Of a DNA stretch of 64,000 bases, positions 45,037 through 57,245 are shown piece by piece. Origin of the DNA: Ipomoea triloba. Lineage: Eukaryota; Streptophyta; Magnoliopsida; Solanales; Convolvulaceae. Position 1 is the stretch's first letter. Every line of letters begins with the position of its first letter. Below the pieces are notes generated by a model. The model worked only from the letters and a program-made list of their open reading frames with translations. It was not told where the DNA came from and made no database searches. The stretch covers positions 16,761,839-16,825,838 of the forward strand of contig NC_044922.1 in assembly GCF_003576645.1 (NCBI RefSeq). Direction: 5' to 3'. A program made the position numbers and the translations under genes.

Positions 45037-46382
45037 GCCTTAAACTTTTGTTTGTTATCATAAATAGTAAATAGATGTCTGGAAACCATTTAGTTTTGTT
45101 TCTAAATATTTTCCAACTCATAAATGTAGTACAATCAAAACCTCTCTAGATCATCATTTAAATAATAGGTACATAATAGACTTTGTGGTTCAATATTTGT
45201 AGATCTATGATATGTTTTTAACTAATTTATTGGAAGTTTATTACTATAAATTAAATTAACATATATAGTATTTTTTATTATTATTTAATTAGGTAAAAAT
45301 GATTGTTATTTCAAATTTCAAGACAGAAGTATTTTTTTAGGATGGGTGGAAAACAACACTTCTATTTTAATATAGACTAGTACAGTAAATAACCTAATTA
45401 GTTTACAGCACTATGTTTTTATTACAAAATATGGAACACCGCCCAAATCATCATTGTATGATATGATATAATGGCCTGTTTGGCAGGCTGTAGCCTAATT
45501 CTTTGATAGTAGAAATTATATTGTTTAATTAGTTGGAGGGTACCTTTTGTATAATTGGAATTCATACCACCCCAACCCTCCCTCAATTCCAATTCAGCAT
45601 AGAAAGAAAAGGAGAAAGAAACAAATGACTTTTTTGCTTTCCTTTCCATCCTGTCTTTGCCCTGCTATCTCAATAACATACACTCTTCATGACACGACCA
45701 TATCTTATTTCATTGCTTGCTTTATCACATATAAAAGCATTTCCTTTCTAAAAGCAATTCAAGCAATGCTTCACCTCATATCATGATCGTTTGCTTTTTA
45801 ACATTAAAGCAGATGTTTTAGAGTACCTAGCTAGCTATCTAGCTAGGATGAACCCTTCTTGGTCCACAATACAACTAACAATAGTCCTCATACATTCCTG
45901 ACATACATTTAACTAAGACGTACTGTTGTACAATCAAATTAGTAGTGAAGTATTTTCAAAAAAAAAAAAAAAAAATTTGTAGTGAAGTAATTAAACCCTT
46001 ACCTTGAAATTATAAACTATTCTAATTTTTGAAAGTATACATTTATTTGATTATAAGATTAGTGTAAAAGTATCACTCAATTAATTGAATATTAATTGAA
46101 TAATACAAGACTCGTTTGTCTGTAAATATCTTGAAAAATTGATATCAAATATGATTTATGTAATTATATTAATATTATTATTATTAAAATAATTATGAGA
46201 AAAAAGGATAACTAATTTAATTGTAATTGTTATAAAAATAAATCCAAAGCCATATATTTAGCTTAATTATCATAATAATTATTAAGAAATTATTATTACA
46301 TAATTATAATGATATTTTTGTAATTATACTTTTATACCTTAAGTATATTTCTTTTCACCATATCGCTTTTATTTTTTCCCTC
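45037..46382. other. AT-rich spacer
   Basis: Starts a MITE-like phrase ggcctgtttggcaggctgta at 45472 whose partner end was not found. The 79-codon frame at 45547-45786 has no domain. Otherwise simple AT-rich sequence. Confidence 0.35.
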
Positions 46383-46736
46383 CTCATCCATAATTGAATA
46401 ATTAATTGTAATTATTTTAAAAATAAATTGAACGACTTATATTTTTAATTTAAAATATACTAATATTTGTATAATTATTAGTTTAATTAACAAAATAATT
46501 GTTAGTCAATTATACCAATATCTACAATTAATTCCTTAATTACAAAAATCTTATATATGTTAATTTAATTTATAGTAACGCTTACCTAAAATATTTATTA
46601 TACCATGAATCATGGTCTACTTTTAAGGTACACTAAACTAACACTCAGTATATTTAAGTTCAGTTTTTTTATATACAGATAAAATTAATATAAAAATATG
46701 TCATTAAAAAGTTCTAATTAAAAACTTTTAAATAAC

Positions 46737-46782
<46 letters not shown>

Positions 46783-47555
46783 ATATTTTTATTTTAATGT
46801 ATTAAATTAACATACAATTATATTAAATCACTAATATTATATTCATTTTCAATATAATATTAGTTCATTTTTAAAATGTTGTACATTGATTTTTTACAAT
46901 ACTGTACTATTGCAATATATAATTAAAATTAACATGGACTTACACCTTGCAATTAAACCTTGATGTCAGGCAGTAACAATTTCCGGCACTGCAGATTGTA
47001 TTGTGGCACTGCAGATCAGACGGTACCGCGGTGGACAGCGTTAAATATAGTGCTATCTGGAGGAGAAACGAGAATACCTTGACCCTGTTTGGTAAATAAT
47101 CAGCCTATCAGCCAATTTTGGCTTATTTGACGACTATTAGTTGTTTGGTTAATAAGATTTTTGTAACTCCAAAATGCTAAAATTCAAAAGGCTACTCAAA
47201 GGAGCTCATCCATATTTGAATGAATTAATTGTAATTATTATAAAAATAAATTGAACGATTATATGTTTAATTTTAAATATACTAATATTTGTATAATTAT
47301 TAGTTTAATTAACAAAATAATTGTTAGTCAATTATACCAATATCTACAATTAATTCCTTAATTACAAAAATCTTATATATGTTAATTTAATTTATAGTAA
47401 GCTTACCTAAAATATTTATTATACCATGAATCATGTCTACTTTTAAGGTACACTAAACTAACACTCAGTATATTTAAGTTCAGTTTTTTTATATACAGAT
47501 AAAATTAATATAAAAATATGTCATTAAAAGTTCTAATTAAAAACTTTTAAATAAC

Positions 47556-47601
<46 letters not shown>

Positions 47602-48022
47602 ATATTTTTATTTTAATGTATTAAATTAACATACAATTATATTAAATCACTAATATTATATTCATTTTCAATATAATATTAGTTCATTTTTAAAATGTTG
47701 TACATTGATTTTTTACAATACTGTACTATTGCAATATATAATTAAAATTAACATGGACTTACACCTTGCAATTAAACCTTGATGGCAGGCAGTAACAATT
47801 TCCGGCACTGCAGATTGTATTGTGGCACTGCAGATCAGACGGTACCGCGGTGGACAGCGTTAAATATAGTGCTATCTGGAGGAGAAACGAGAATACCTTG
47901 ACCCTGTTTGGTAAATAATCAGCCTATCAGCCAATTTTGGCTTATTTGACGACTATTAGTTGTTTGGTTAATAAGATTTTTGTAACTCCAAAATGCTAAA
48001 ATTCAAAAGGCTACTCAAAGGA
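46383..48022. repeat. ~819-bp direct tandem duplication
   Basis: 46383-47202 and 47203-48022 are nearly identical (both contain ttccggcactgcagattgta and gacggtaccgcggtggacag), with a few single-base differences and an (at)n tract in each. No gene inside. It could be biological or an assembly duplication. Confidence 0.85.
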
Positions 48023-48456
48023 GTCTTTTCAATTAGTTTTTTGAGAAAAGAAATTATACTAAACAGCTATCAGCTAACAGCCAATTTATCAAACAACTTT
48101 CTACCATCAACTAATATTATCAACAAATCATACCTTCCAACCCAAACAGCCAATTCAATCCCAAATTTTCTTCGTTCCGGCCATGTGGAGCCTTCACATG
48201 TGCGCAAACAAGAAGATCGAAGAAAACAAAATGGCCTGGGAGGAATAAAGTGAAAGAAATAAAAATGGTGGTGTTTGAGTGTGTATCACACTCGATCTCA
48301 CAAGAAAGAAAGAAAGAAAGTGGAGGAAAGTGGAGAATCTTGACATTATTGGTTTTTACTCTCACGTGAACTAACACTCATTCTTTGTCCTTACAATTAT
48401 TTTCTTTTCTCTTTTCTGGATGGTTTTGGAATTTTAGAAAGAAAAGCTATGCTGAA
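48023..48456. repeat. Flanking repeat F1
   Basis: The segment 48181-48325 (ccatgtggagccttcacatg to atcacactcgatctcacaag) recurs at 49031-49152, so the S28 fragment between them is bracketed by direct repeats. A MITE-like end (ccaacccaaacagccaattc) is at about 48137. Confidence 0.65.
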
Positions 48457-48955
48457 CAACACTTGTGCATAATCAGCCAAAGTTTGAGCAGAATTGAAAG
48501 AGCCACGAATGGTCTCGTTTCTCAGAGCTTCTTCCATGTTCCCGAATGGTATTGATTCCCGGTAATACCTATGCTGCATGATTACCAGATAAAATATGGA
48601 TCTACATTTTAACTGTAAGCTCAAACTTTTAATTGAAACTCGACACATTCATCCTTCAATTATTACCTCTATGTAGACAAGAAGAGCCTTAAAACGAGGG
48701 GCATTATTGGTGAGAAATCCGACGCTATGAGGATCAAAGTTGTTGGGAGATTCAGTGCCCAGCTAGGCGAGGATAGGGAAGTTGGATTAGGCGCGGCCCC
48801 CGGAGCTTACTATGTATCTCTGTTTGAAGGTGGCGTAGCTTTGATGCCCGTAATTGAAGTGATCCAACTAACGTTTTAGTAAAAGGTTGTGAAGTGGGAA
48901 GGAAGAGGATTAGTCTTAGGAGAATGTTTGGAAGAGGGAGCAGCCATTGAATTGC
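48457..48955 (-). pseudogene. S28 peptidase fragment: degenerate exon 1 and truncated exon 2
   Basis: Exon 2 starts at 48573 after a normal acceptor ([20 protein letters not shown], then [13 protein letters not shown]) and is cut at 48457 before the serine motif. Exon 1 (48955-48667) keeps the intron-1 donor and recognisable but frameshifted text corresponding to the FNYAP and YIE regions. Intron 1 is colinear with that of the intact gene. No downstream exons. Confidence 0.85.
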
Positions 48956-49030
48956 AGATGTATATATATAGATAGATGCATGATTGGCAAAAATCCTTGT
49001 GCTAAATTGCATGTAATGCCAATTTTCTTC

Positions 49031-49250
49031 CATGTGGAGCCTTCACATGTGCGCAGCAAACAAGAAGAAGAAAACAAAATGGCCTGGGAGGAATAAAGTG
49101 AAAGAAATAAAAATGGTGGTATTTGAGTGTATCACACTCGATCTCACAAGAAAGAAAGAAAGAAGGAAAGAAGAAAAGAAAGAAAGAAGGAAGGAAAGAA
49201 AGAAAGTGCAATGTATTTTATATATTTATATTAAACATTTCTTAATTTAG
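49031..49250. repeat. Flanking repeat F2 with GA-rich tract
   Basis: Second copy of the F repeat (see 48181-48325), extended by an (aaag/aagg)n tract at 49148-49206. Confidence 0.7.
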
Positions 49251-49279
49251 TGGATGACACACTCACACACACTTACTTA

Positions 49280-49736
49280 CAGCTCGTTTGGTTCGCTGAA
49301 AAATATTTGAAGAAAATGGAATTCAAATTCCATGGAAAACAAATTACCAGGAAAATAGATTCCACTGTTTGGTTGGTGGAAAATAAATTACTGAGAATAT
49401 AAATTTCTTTGTTTGGTTGAGTTTGGAATGGTAAGGAATAATGAGTATAATGACATATTTAACCCTACACAATAATAATAATATAATAATAATAAAAGAG
49501 TAATTAATAAAGTAGGGTGAGGGTAGAATTGTGATACTAGTTTTTCATGGAAAAAGTTTTCCATAGAAAACAAAATACCTAAGATTTGCTAGGAAAACAT
49601 TTTCCTCATTGTTAAGGAAAACCTTTTCCCAAAGAATTTATTTTTCATCCAACCAAACAACATAAAACACCATTTTCCCCCACTTTAAGGAAAACATTTT
49701 CCATGAAAAATGTTTTACATTCAACCAAACACCCCC
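49280..49736. mobile_element. Tourist-like MITE, 457 bp
   Basis: Ends cagctcgtttggttcgc and aaccaaacaccccc with a tta duplication (49277-49279, 49737-49739). The interior (tttggttggtggaaaataaa, gtttggaatggtaaggaata) is shared with the element at 15917-16901. The phrase tggatgacacactcacacac flanks it on both sides (about 49251, 49741) and occurs again at about 49787. Confidence 0.65.
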
Positions 49737-49820
49737 TTAATGGATGACACACTCACACACACGCATGGGCTTTGGCCATTATGTTAGTGGATGACACACT
49801 CACACACACCACGCCATTTA

Positions 49821-49825
<5 letters not shown>

Positions 49826-49865
<40 letters not shown>

Positions 49866-49880
49866 NTATGATTGTCAAAA
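49826..49880. repeat. (AT)n microsatellite with an N
   Basis: About 20 at units with an unresolved base at 49866. Confidence 0.9.
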
Positions 49881-50208
49881 TATTATCATGCTAATTCTAT
49901 TATTTGTATTTGTTCTATTATTTGTATTTGTACTCATAATGATTATAGTTAAAAAAAAAAAACTCAATGATGGTATACTCATTAATTAGTATAACTTCAA
50001 TATCGTTATGTAAATATATCTATTGTATAATCTATTCATCTATACTTGTATCCTTGTATGTAATGTTGTGGTTCTCATTATATTCATCTATAATCTACAC
50101 ATTTTAGTTACTCATAACTCCCTAATCTATGGTTTTTGAATTTATGTTGTGGTTCCCATTATATTATTTCATAACATCCTTTATGAACATATTTTACATG
50201 ACACAAGG

Positions 50209-50364
50209 ATATTAGTAATGACAAATGCAGTAAAGTTAATTGATATTGACACACAAACTGTGGACTGGAGTTGTACAGTTCATGTCATTAAGAAAAACGA
50301 ACCAAAAAACGCTATTGGAACGCCTGAGAAAAAGTATATGCACATCGTACTTGATGATGAAACA
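50209..50364 (+). pseudogene. Replication protein A large-subunit-like OB-fold exon
   Basis: The frame reads KLIDIDTQTVDWSCTVHVI followed by KKYMHIVLDDET and ends at a good splice donor (aaca|gtaagt at 50364/50365). The W-x-C-x-V...K...(8-12)...YxxIVLDDE layout matches the first OB fold of plant RPA1-like proteins, which are also carried by Helitrons. No following exon was identified; tandem repeats begin within 130 bp. Probably a relic. Confidence 0.45.
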
Positions 50365-50391
50365 GTAAGTAAATAGTAAAATTTTTCTCCC

Positions 50392-50392
<1 letters not shown>

Positions 50393-50435
<43 letters not shown>

Positions 50436-50760
50436 CATTATTATTATTATTAAGATGCTCTCATTCACCACCAACATCATTATTATTATTGCTGATATAA
50501 TTTCCACCATTGCCAATTAATTGGTCCACTTCATTCCTTTCGGTGAAAGTGTTGATTCATTGCCAATTATTTGTACATTGCTGATATAATTTCCACCATT
50601 GCCAATTAATTGGTCCACTTCCTTTCGGTGAAATGTTGATTCATTATATTGCCAATTATTTGTACATTGCCGATATAATTTCCAATTAATTGGTCCACTT
50701 CCTTTCGGTGAAATGATGTCCACTTCCTTTCGGTGAAGTGTGGATATGAGATTAGCATGA
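50393..50760. repeat. (TTA)n and ~95-bp tandem repeats
   Basis: (tta)n at 50393-50452 is followed by about three units with gctgatataatttccaccat, ccaattaattggtccacttc and ctttcggtgaaatg. The opposite-strand frame at 50517-50849 is a by-product of the repeats. Confidence 0.8.
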
Positions 50761-51309
50761 CATCTTGGGTTGGAGTTTTGATTTTTTGGGCTTTGAATGA
50801 CTGGGTGGTGCAGAATTTTGAGGTTAAAGGATGAAATTAGGCCTATCATCTTAATTGAGTCTTGGTAATGGGTACTCTACTTTGAATTGGATTAAAATTG
50901 ATGCTTATAAAATTGGCCTCAACCAGAGATTGTGGTAGTTTGAAGAGTTAATTAATGTGTTGTTATATTACAATATAAAAGAATACATAAACAAGTTATT
51001 TAAGTAGCAACATGATACACTTATGAGTCCAAACATGTTAAACATCACAAACATTTCTATAATAAATTCTTCTAGAAGCATTGTGTCATGTAGTTCAGCC
51101 AATATGATTCTATGTTTTTAAATAATCTAATATATACAAATTTTAATATTTAATAACAATATACTCTCTGTTTTGAAATTAGTGTAGTTGTGAGTTTTAA
51201 ACGTTGTGCCATGGTGGAGCTTCATGGTAATTTAAATAAACAGAGTTCAATAAACAAAGTTTTTACATGTAAATCATTTTCAAAATTAAAGTTCATATTT
51301 TTAGTAAGT

Positions 51310-51955
51310 GGAAATATTTAATTTATGTGATTTTTGGAATTTTAGTTATTGAAATGATTGGAATTTTAAGTGTTTACGAGAACTTTGTCTCCGAGGGTAA
51401 GTTTAATGTTCACTAAAATTGTTTATTTGTTCCAATGTTATTTTATTGTTTACTAAAGTAATAATTTCTTTTATTGTTTGTGTGTAAAATAATTTATAAT
51501 GACTTAATAATATTTTAGTAATTGTAATTATTTAATTTATGTGATTTTTGGAATTTTAGTTATTGAAATGATTGGAATTTTAAGAGTTTACGGGAACTTT
51601 GGCTTCGAGAGTAAGTTTAATGTTCCCTAATCATAAAGTTATATGAATGTTTATTCGTAATATATTTGCAAGACTTTTATTACCTAAATATAATAATTTC
51701 TTTAAGTGTTTATGTGTAAAATAATTTATAATCCCTTTATAATATTTTCGTAATTGTAAATATTTAATTTATGTGATTTTTGGAATTTTAGTTATTGAAA
51801 TAATTGGAATTTTAAGAGTTTACTGGAAGTTTGGCTTCGAGGATATGTTTAATGTTCAGTAAAATTATTTATTTGTCTCAAAATTATACGAATATTTAAT
51901 CGTAATATTTGCTAGATTATTATTCACCAAAATTAATAATTTCTTTAGGTGTTAA
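51310..51955. repeat. ~230-bp tandem repeat, three copies
   Basis: Units begin atttaatttatgtgattttt and contain ttattgaaatgattggaatt and taagtttaatgttc, at about 51317, 51530 and 51766. No coding signal. Confidence 0.8.
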
Positions 51956-52536
51956 AAAGATAGGTAAAAGGTAGTGGAAAGCAATTTTATATATATTTGG
52001 CATCACGTGGAAAAAAGAAATTATTTTTAATCCTTATCATTTTGGTAGAGGAGAAAAAAATTAGAAACAATACATATTCTCTCCATCATTCATTCATTCC
52101 ATTAGGCATGGTAGGAAAATCAAAAGACCAATTCTCTTCATTCTCTCATTTCGGCAGTTCTCAGCAAGAAGGAATAAACCATTTTTCTTCATTTTCATTT
52201 GTTCACGTAGCTTAGTTTAGGCATTCTGAAATATTTTGTGACAAATGATAATGTTGGAAGACGGATGCCCACATCAAACATTGCGAGTTTGTATCATTAG
52301 AATATTTAAAGTTATTTCGGGTGAAGGTAATTTTGTTGTTGTTGTTGTTGTTATTATTATGTAGTCTTTGAGCTTTGTGCATGCATTTGTTTTATACAGT
52401 TGCATGTGTAGATACTTACATGGATCTTTCACTCTTGCTTAGCTAATAAAAACAGAAGTTGGGGGAAGACACAAGATAGGGGTGGAGGCGTGGAGCCGAA
52501 AGTATGGGAGCTTTGTTTTGTAATGTATGTATGTTT

Positions 52537-52936
52537 TGTAAGATCATAATTACAGTCTAAACATATAGAATACATCTACGAGTAACTTAACCTCGTAGTA
52601 GCGGAAGTATAGATTGTATTGATCTCCAGCCATAATTGATGTCTTGTGTTGCCTCATGAACTGTAAATCTGCAGGGTGTTAGCCGTTTTGCCTCACACTT
52701 AACTCAGAACCCTAGATGGTGTACTGGTATTTTCTGAGTAGTGTGAGTACTATGTCTGTAGGTTCTGTTTTGATTGTCTGTCCTGCATCCCATCAATGCA
52801 GGCTTATATAGGCATATGGTGGATTGGACTAAACCTAGATGTCCAATCCATCCTATAACTTAATGGGCCTAGTTCATTTGCACCACATTATTAAGGCCCA
52901 CAATATAATATATATTGTATTGGAAAAAGTCTTACA
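52537..52936 (-). mobile_element. Ty1/copia LTR, ~400 bp
   Basis: On the minus strand it starts TGTAAGACTTTTTCC (52936) and ends ...ATCTTACA (52537). It has cctatataagcc (TATA-like, about 52803-52814) and the phrase cttccgctactacgagg. It is related to the LTR at 19979-20420. No clear target duplication; could be a solo LTR. Confidence 0.65.
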
Positions 52937-53325
52937 GTTACCCACTTGGTGCAAGTACTAGCACAACTCTCATCAAAGAACAAAACACATGAATCATAGC
53001 GATATGTCCTCTGCTCGACAGCGTAATATCTTCTATGCATCACATGCATTTTTATTCCCCAACTTAAGTCTTTTATGAACAAACCCAACGTTTATTCTTG
53101 GTACCTTAAGGGATGTTTCTCAAAATAAAATATATATGCGCAACTTAAAAGAGAAAAAAATCCAAATTATACAAGAGAGTACACTTCATGATCTCTAAGA
53201 TCCTTAATGTTAACTATGTCTTAAGTAGAGATATATCTTAATGTTAGCATAATGCTAACTATGTTCCATGACTAGTTTTATAACTTAACTTAAGCACTAC
53301 CTCTAACGGCCCAGAGCTTGGAGTT

Positions 53326-53450
53326 GACACGTCTGTCACTCCCACTCATCAAAATAACCAAAAGATAGTTTAGTCATAGAAGCATTCCAACAACTTAGAC
53401 AATAAACTAAAATTCTAGGTCCATAAATGTGAAATTTAAAATATACACCA
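53326..53450. other. Paralogous unoccupied target of the solo LTR at 16984
   Basis: gacacgtctgtcactcccac continues into tcatcaaaataaccaaaag. The occupied version at 16970-16983 plus 18497-18540 has the same text on both sides of the LTR with cactc duplicated. Confidence 0.7.
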
Positions 53451-53609
53451 TAACTTCCCAAATAACTTCAAGGTCATTATGAGTCTTAGTTTTATGTCTT
53501 GCAAAATTGTCTTGAGCCTTATAAATTAAAATGGCCCAGGATCAATTTTGAAGAAACTAAAGACTCTATTAAATGCTAAAGAATTTATTTAAATAACAGT
53601 GTATCACAA

Positions 53610-53759
53610 CCCAGTGGGGTAGCTCAAGTGGCAAGTGAGCTCTCTTTGTGGGGAGGAATTTCGGGAGAACCCGGGTTGAATTCCCACAAGTGACGATTCC
53701 CCCTGGACCGTTAAACGGACGGAGAGAAAGACCATGTACATTTACCAAAAAAAAAAAAT
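53610..53759 (+). mobile_element. tRNA-derived SINE
   Basis: A box tagctcaagtgg (about 53620) and B box gggttgaattccc (about 53672), an A-rich tail (53746-53758), and a 12-bp target duplication agtgtatcacaa (53598-53609 and 53760-53771). About 150 bp. Confidence 0.85.
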
Positions 53760-53771
53760 AGTGTATCACAA

Positions 53772-56700
53772 GTTAAATGTTTTGTTGTAATAAACTCCTT
53801 AATTTAATATTGTTGCAACATTTTCATAAATATGTTGCACAATCAAATGTTCAATAATTTGAACTTATAAATTTATATGAACAAATACAAGATTAATACT
53901 TGTGGAATCTCTTAATGGAGCATCTTAATGGTCTTTTTCTAAATGATCACTCCCACTGATCAAAATATTCTTCAGTAGAATTAAAGATATACGTACTCAC
54001 AATTGATTTGACCAACTAAATAATGAAGATATAATTTCCCCACCATTAGTTGGGCATACTAAATAATCAATATTTGGTTCCAATCCAATTAAAGTAATAA
54101 CTAATGAGGACATAACTCCCCACCATAAGTTGGATATACTAAAATAATAAAATACACTTTTCAAAACCAAGTTGGAATTTAGCTCGAAGAGGTACATTTT
54201 ATTCTTAGAAACCAAAAGAGGTATATCGAATATATCACGTAACTTACTACAGTTAGTCCAAATAACCGAGCAAGATTCGCGAAATAATTAATAAAAGTGG
54301 TTAAATTTTGGGAAGTAACTAAATACATGTTTTGCCAATACAAACCATGAAAACTTAGAAGTATAACTGAACTAAATTTGTAAATTCTAAGAAATTGTGA
54401 TAAAATTATTATCTAATAGGTTGAGGGATTTATTGACATAAAACTTGCCTGTAGGCTAAAGTTTTATTTCTATTAAATCCAATTAAAACCCTTATGATAA
54501 AATTTTATCTCAATTATTAAATAGACAGAAGAATCTAGAGACATAAAACTTGCATGTGGGCTAAAGTTTTACTCAATTAGATCCAACCGAAATTTTATGA
54601 TGAAACAATTATCAAATGAGTTGAAGAATCAAGTGATATAAGACTTGCTTGTAAGCTAAAGTTTTAATCAACGAGATTCATTACAATTATTATGATAAAA
54701 CTTAAGAAATCATGTTCCTTTTCTTAATCCCTGTGGGCAAATTAAGAAATATAATCTAAAGTTTGCATCATAAAATTAAACTTTATGATAGGGATGGAAA
54801 TAATCATAAACTAAATAAATTGATTTATTTCTATCATCATTGATAAAACTACTAAACTACATTCCGATACATAATTACCTGTGGGCTAAATTATGATCAT
54901 AGTCCAGTATTTAATCCTAATTAATCATACAAATATAACGAAATTGCCTGTGGGCTAAATTCCATCATATTAAATACAATTAATCACAAATGATTTGTCT
55001 AAAACTTTATGTGATCAAGATAAATCGCTCAATATATAATTTTAACTGATTGAAGATGCTGTGGCTACTCCCCAACCAAATTAAAATTATAAGATCACTA
55101 GACAATTATCAATTCATTGCCTAACCTTTATGTGATTCAAACTTAAGAGAAATCAGTAAATTAAAGATGCTATGACTATTCTTTAATGAACTGAAATCAA
55201 ATCACATTGGCAAGGAATAAATAAAAAAAAATTAACAAACAGATTATACCATATCATGATGGGAAAATTCAAATATATGATATTTAAGGGGACTAGTGGC
55301 ACAAGATGTTCTTAAGTCATGGCCATAAAACTAGTATGCCTCCTCAATTCATATGCACTCAATGTATAACTGTTTGGGGTATAAACCTAAAAAAAATTGT
55401 AGGGTGTATACTGAAATTACATGGTTCACCTATGATTAAAGCTTAAATGGGTGAACTAAATCAATGGACCAAGTGTGCTTAAATTAATGCACTACCGTAA
55501 CTAAAGTTTATGCATAAGTCCAACTTAATTAGGAACTAATATAATTCCATCCTAAATTTATGCATTGCTAAAGACATAATAAAAAAAAATATTTTGCATA
55601 ACAAAATATTATGCGTTGAACAAATTAATATGCATAAAAGTAGGCATTTAACTCATATATTCTAAACAAATCGGATAACTTAAGGCAATTTTTAATATGA
55701 GCTTTCAAAGAATAAACTTAATATTCAAACTCTAATGAGTCCAAACCAAAGAGACCCAAATTTTTGAATAGTAAAGTAATAAATATATACTTTGAAATTT
55801 CAAACTTTAAGCCCATTAAAATGTTTTAATACATAAAGATCAAATTTATAAGAAATAGACCGAATTTACAAATTCCAATTATATTTAACCAAAAATATAT
55901 ATATTGTCATTTGTAAATCAAAATCTCACAAACCCTAATTGCATAATTAAACTTAATATTATGCACTTATGTGATTGAATGTATAAAACTAACTGAAAAG
56001 TATGAACCAACTAGAAAGTGTGAATTTACACTAAATATTCTTTATTCATACTTAACCAAATATGGGCATAACGAACTAAAATCATAATTCAAAGAACTTA
56101 AAGAATTATGGAATTAGTGGCAATAGCCAGTTGCCTTAGCAAATATGTTTTTCCAAAATTACTAAATTGATTCTCCATAACCTAATTAATAATATTATTA
56201 TCATTAATGTCAAATTGCAAATAATTCAAAAAAAAAATAGCCATAATAATATTATCACATTAAATAGGAGACTAAATATGAAAAAAAAATAGTTATAACC
56301 GCTAACTGTAGAAACATTTTCGGATATAATTTTGAAACTTAATAAAATTTAAGGTCCTAAAAATGCCAAGGATATAATAATGACCAAAATATTTTCTTAA
56401 CTGGAACATTGTCACATAAACTTAATTGGAAACAATTCAGGATTTATAACTGAATATCATATTAATATTAATGGTTTCATTAATTAAAATATTTGATGGT
56501 AATAATCAACATTATAACCACCATTAATATTTAACAATGACAACCAAATTATGGTAAGACACCTTCTTAATGTTTCCATATTTGTAAAGATAACATATGT
56601 GACTAGTCCAAATTAGCGGTTAACTTAAGGCTTGGTGAGAATTTTTAAGACACATAATAGAGAGAGAGAGTAACTGAAGTACATAATATTACCAAAACTG

Positions 56701-57061
56701 AATGGTGGAAACGGTATGGGTACGGGTTGGGTAAGGTTTATCCACCCTTAATGACAAAACTACCAAGCTATATGCCGATGCATAATCCCAGTGGGCAAAT
56801 TATGATCATATTTTAGTATTTTATCCTAATTAACCCTTTAAGTATAACAAAATTGCCTGTGGGCTAAATTTCGTTATATAACGCAGAGTTAACTACAAGG
56901 TTTCTTGCCTAAACTTTATGTGATTAATCCTTAATATGTAATTTCAGTAAATTAAAGATGCTGTAGCTATTCTTTAATTGACCAAAACTGAACATAATCA
57001 CAATGGCAAGGGTATTTAAAGCCTAATCAAACAAATTAAATCAAAACATGATAGACAATCC
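53772..57061. repeat. AT-rich region with recurring tgtgggctaaa motif
   Basis: A phrase like gcctgtgggctaaattt recurs at least eight times (about 54449, 54552, 54645, 54730, 54880, 54946, 56787, 56853), often followed by attatgatcat. Two blocks with ccccaccat(t/a)agttgg occur at about 54040 and 54118. Probably decayed LTR or leader sequence of a retroelement; no gene. Confidence 0.5.
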
Positions 57062-57244
57062 TTAGGTATACTCCCAGGAAAGTTTGGTTGGTGCTAAGGC
57101 TCCATTAAAAACCAACTCCTTAGACCAGTAGGCAGTATTCGAAGTGATTCTCTCAATCAACGACTCACCATAATCAGGACCCATATCAATGAAACTACCT
57201 CCAACAGATGAGGTATCAAGTATGGTCTTCGCACTATCCAGCAA
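57062..57244 (-). pseudogene. Ty3/gypsy gag relic (Athila/Tat-like)
   Basis: The minus frame reads ILDTSSVGGSFIDMGPDYGE followed by SLIERITSNTAYWSKE. This resembles the conserved gag phrase LLDxxxGGxxxxKTPExAxELIExMxxNxYxW of Athila/Tat elements. Only about 60 residues remain, cut by the Sirevirus-like LTR at 57246. Confidence 0.6.
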
Positions 57245-57245
57245 C

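Noticed and set aside
45547..45786. 79-codon frame with hydrophobic C-terminus
   Set aside because: No recognisable domain or gene context; flanked by MITE-like sequence.
50280..50849. Minus-strand frames with repeated sequence
   Set aside because: Reverse translations of (tta)n and the ~95-bp tandem repeat.
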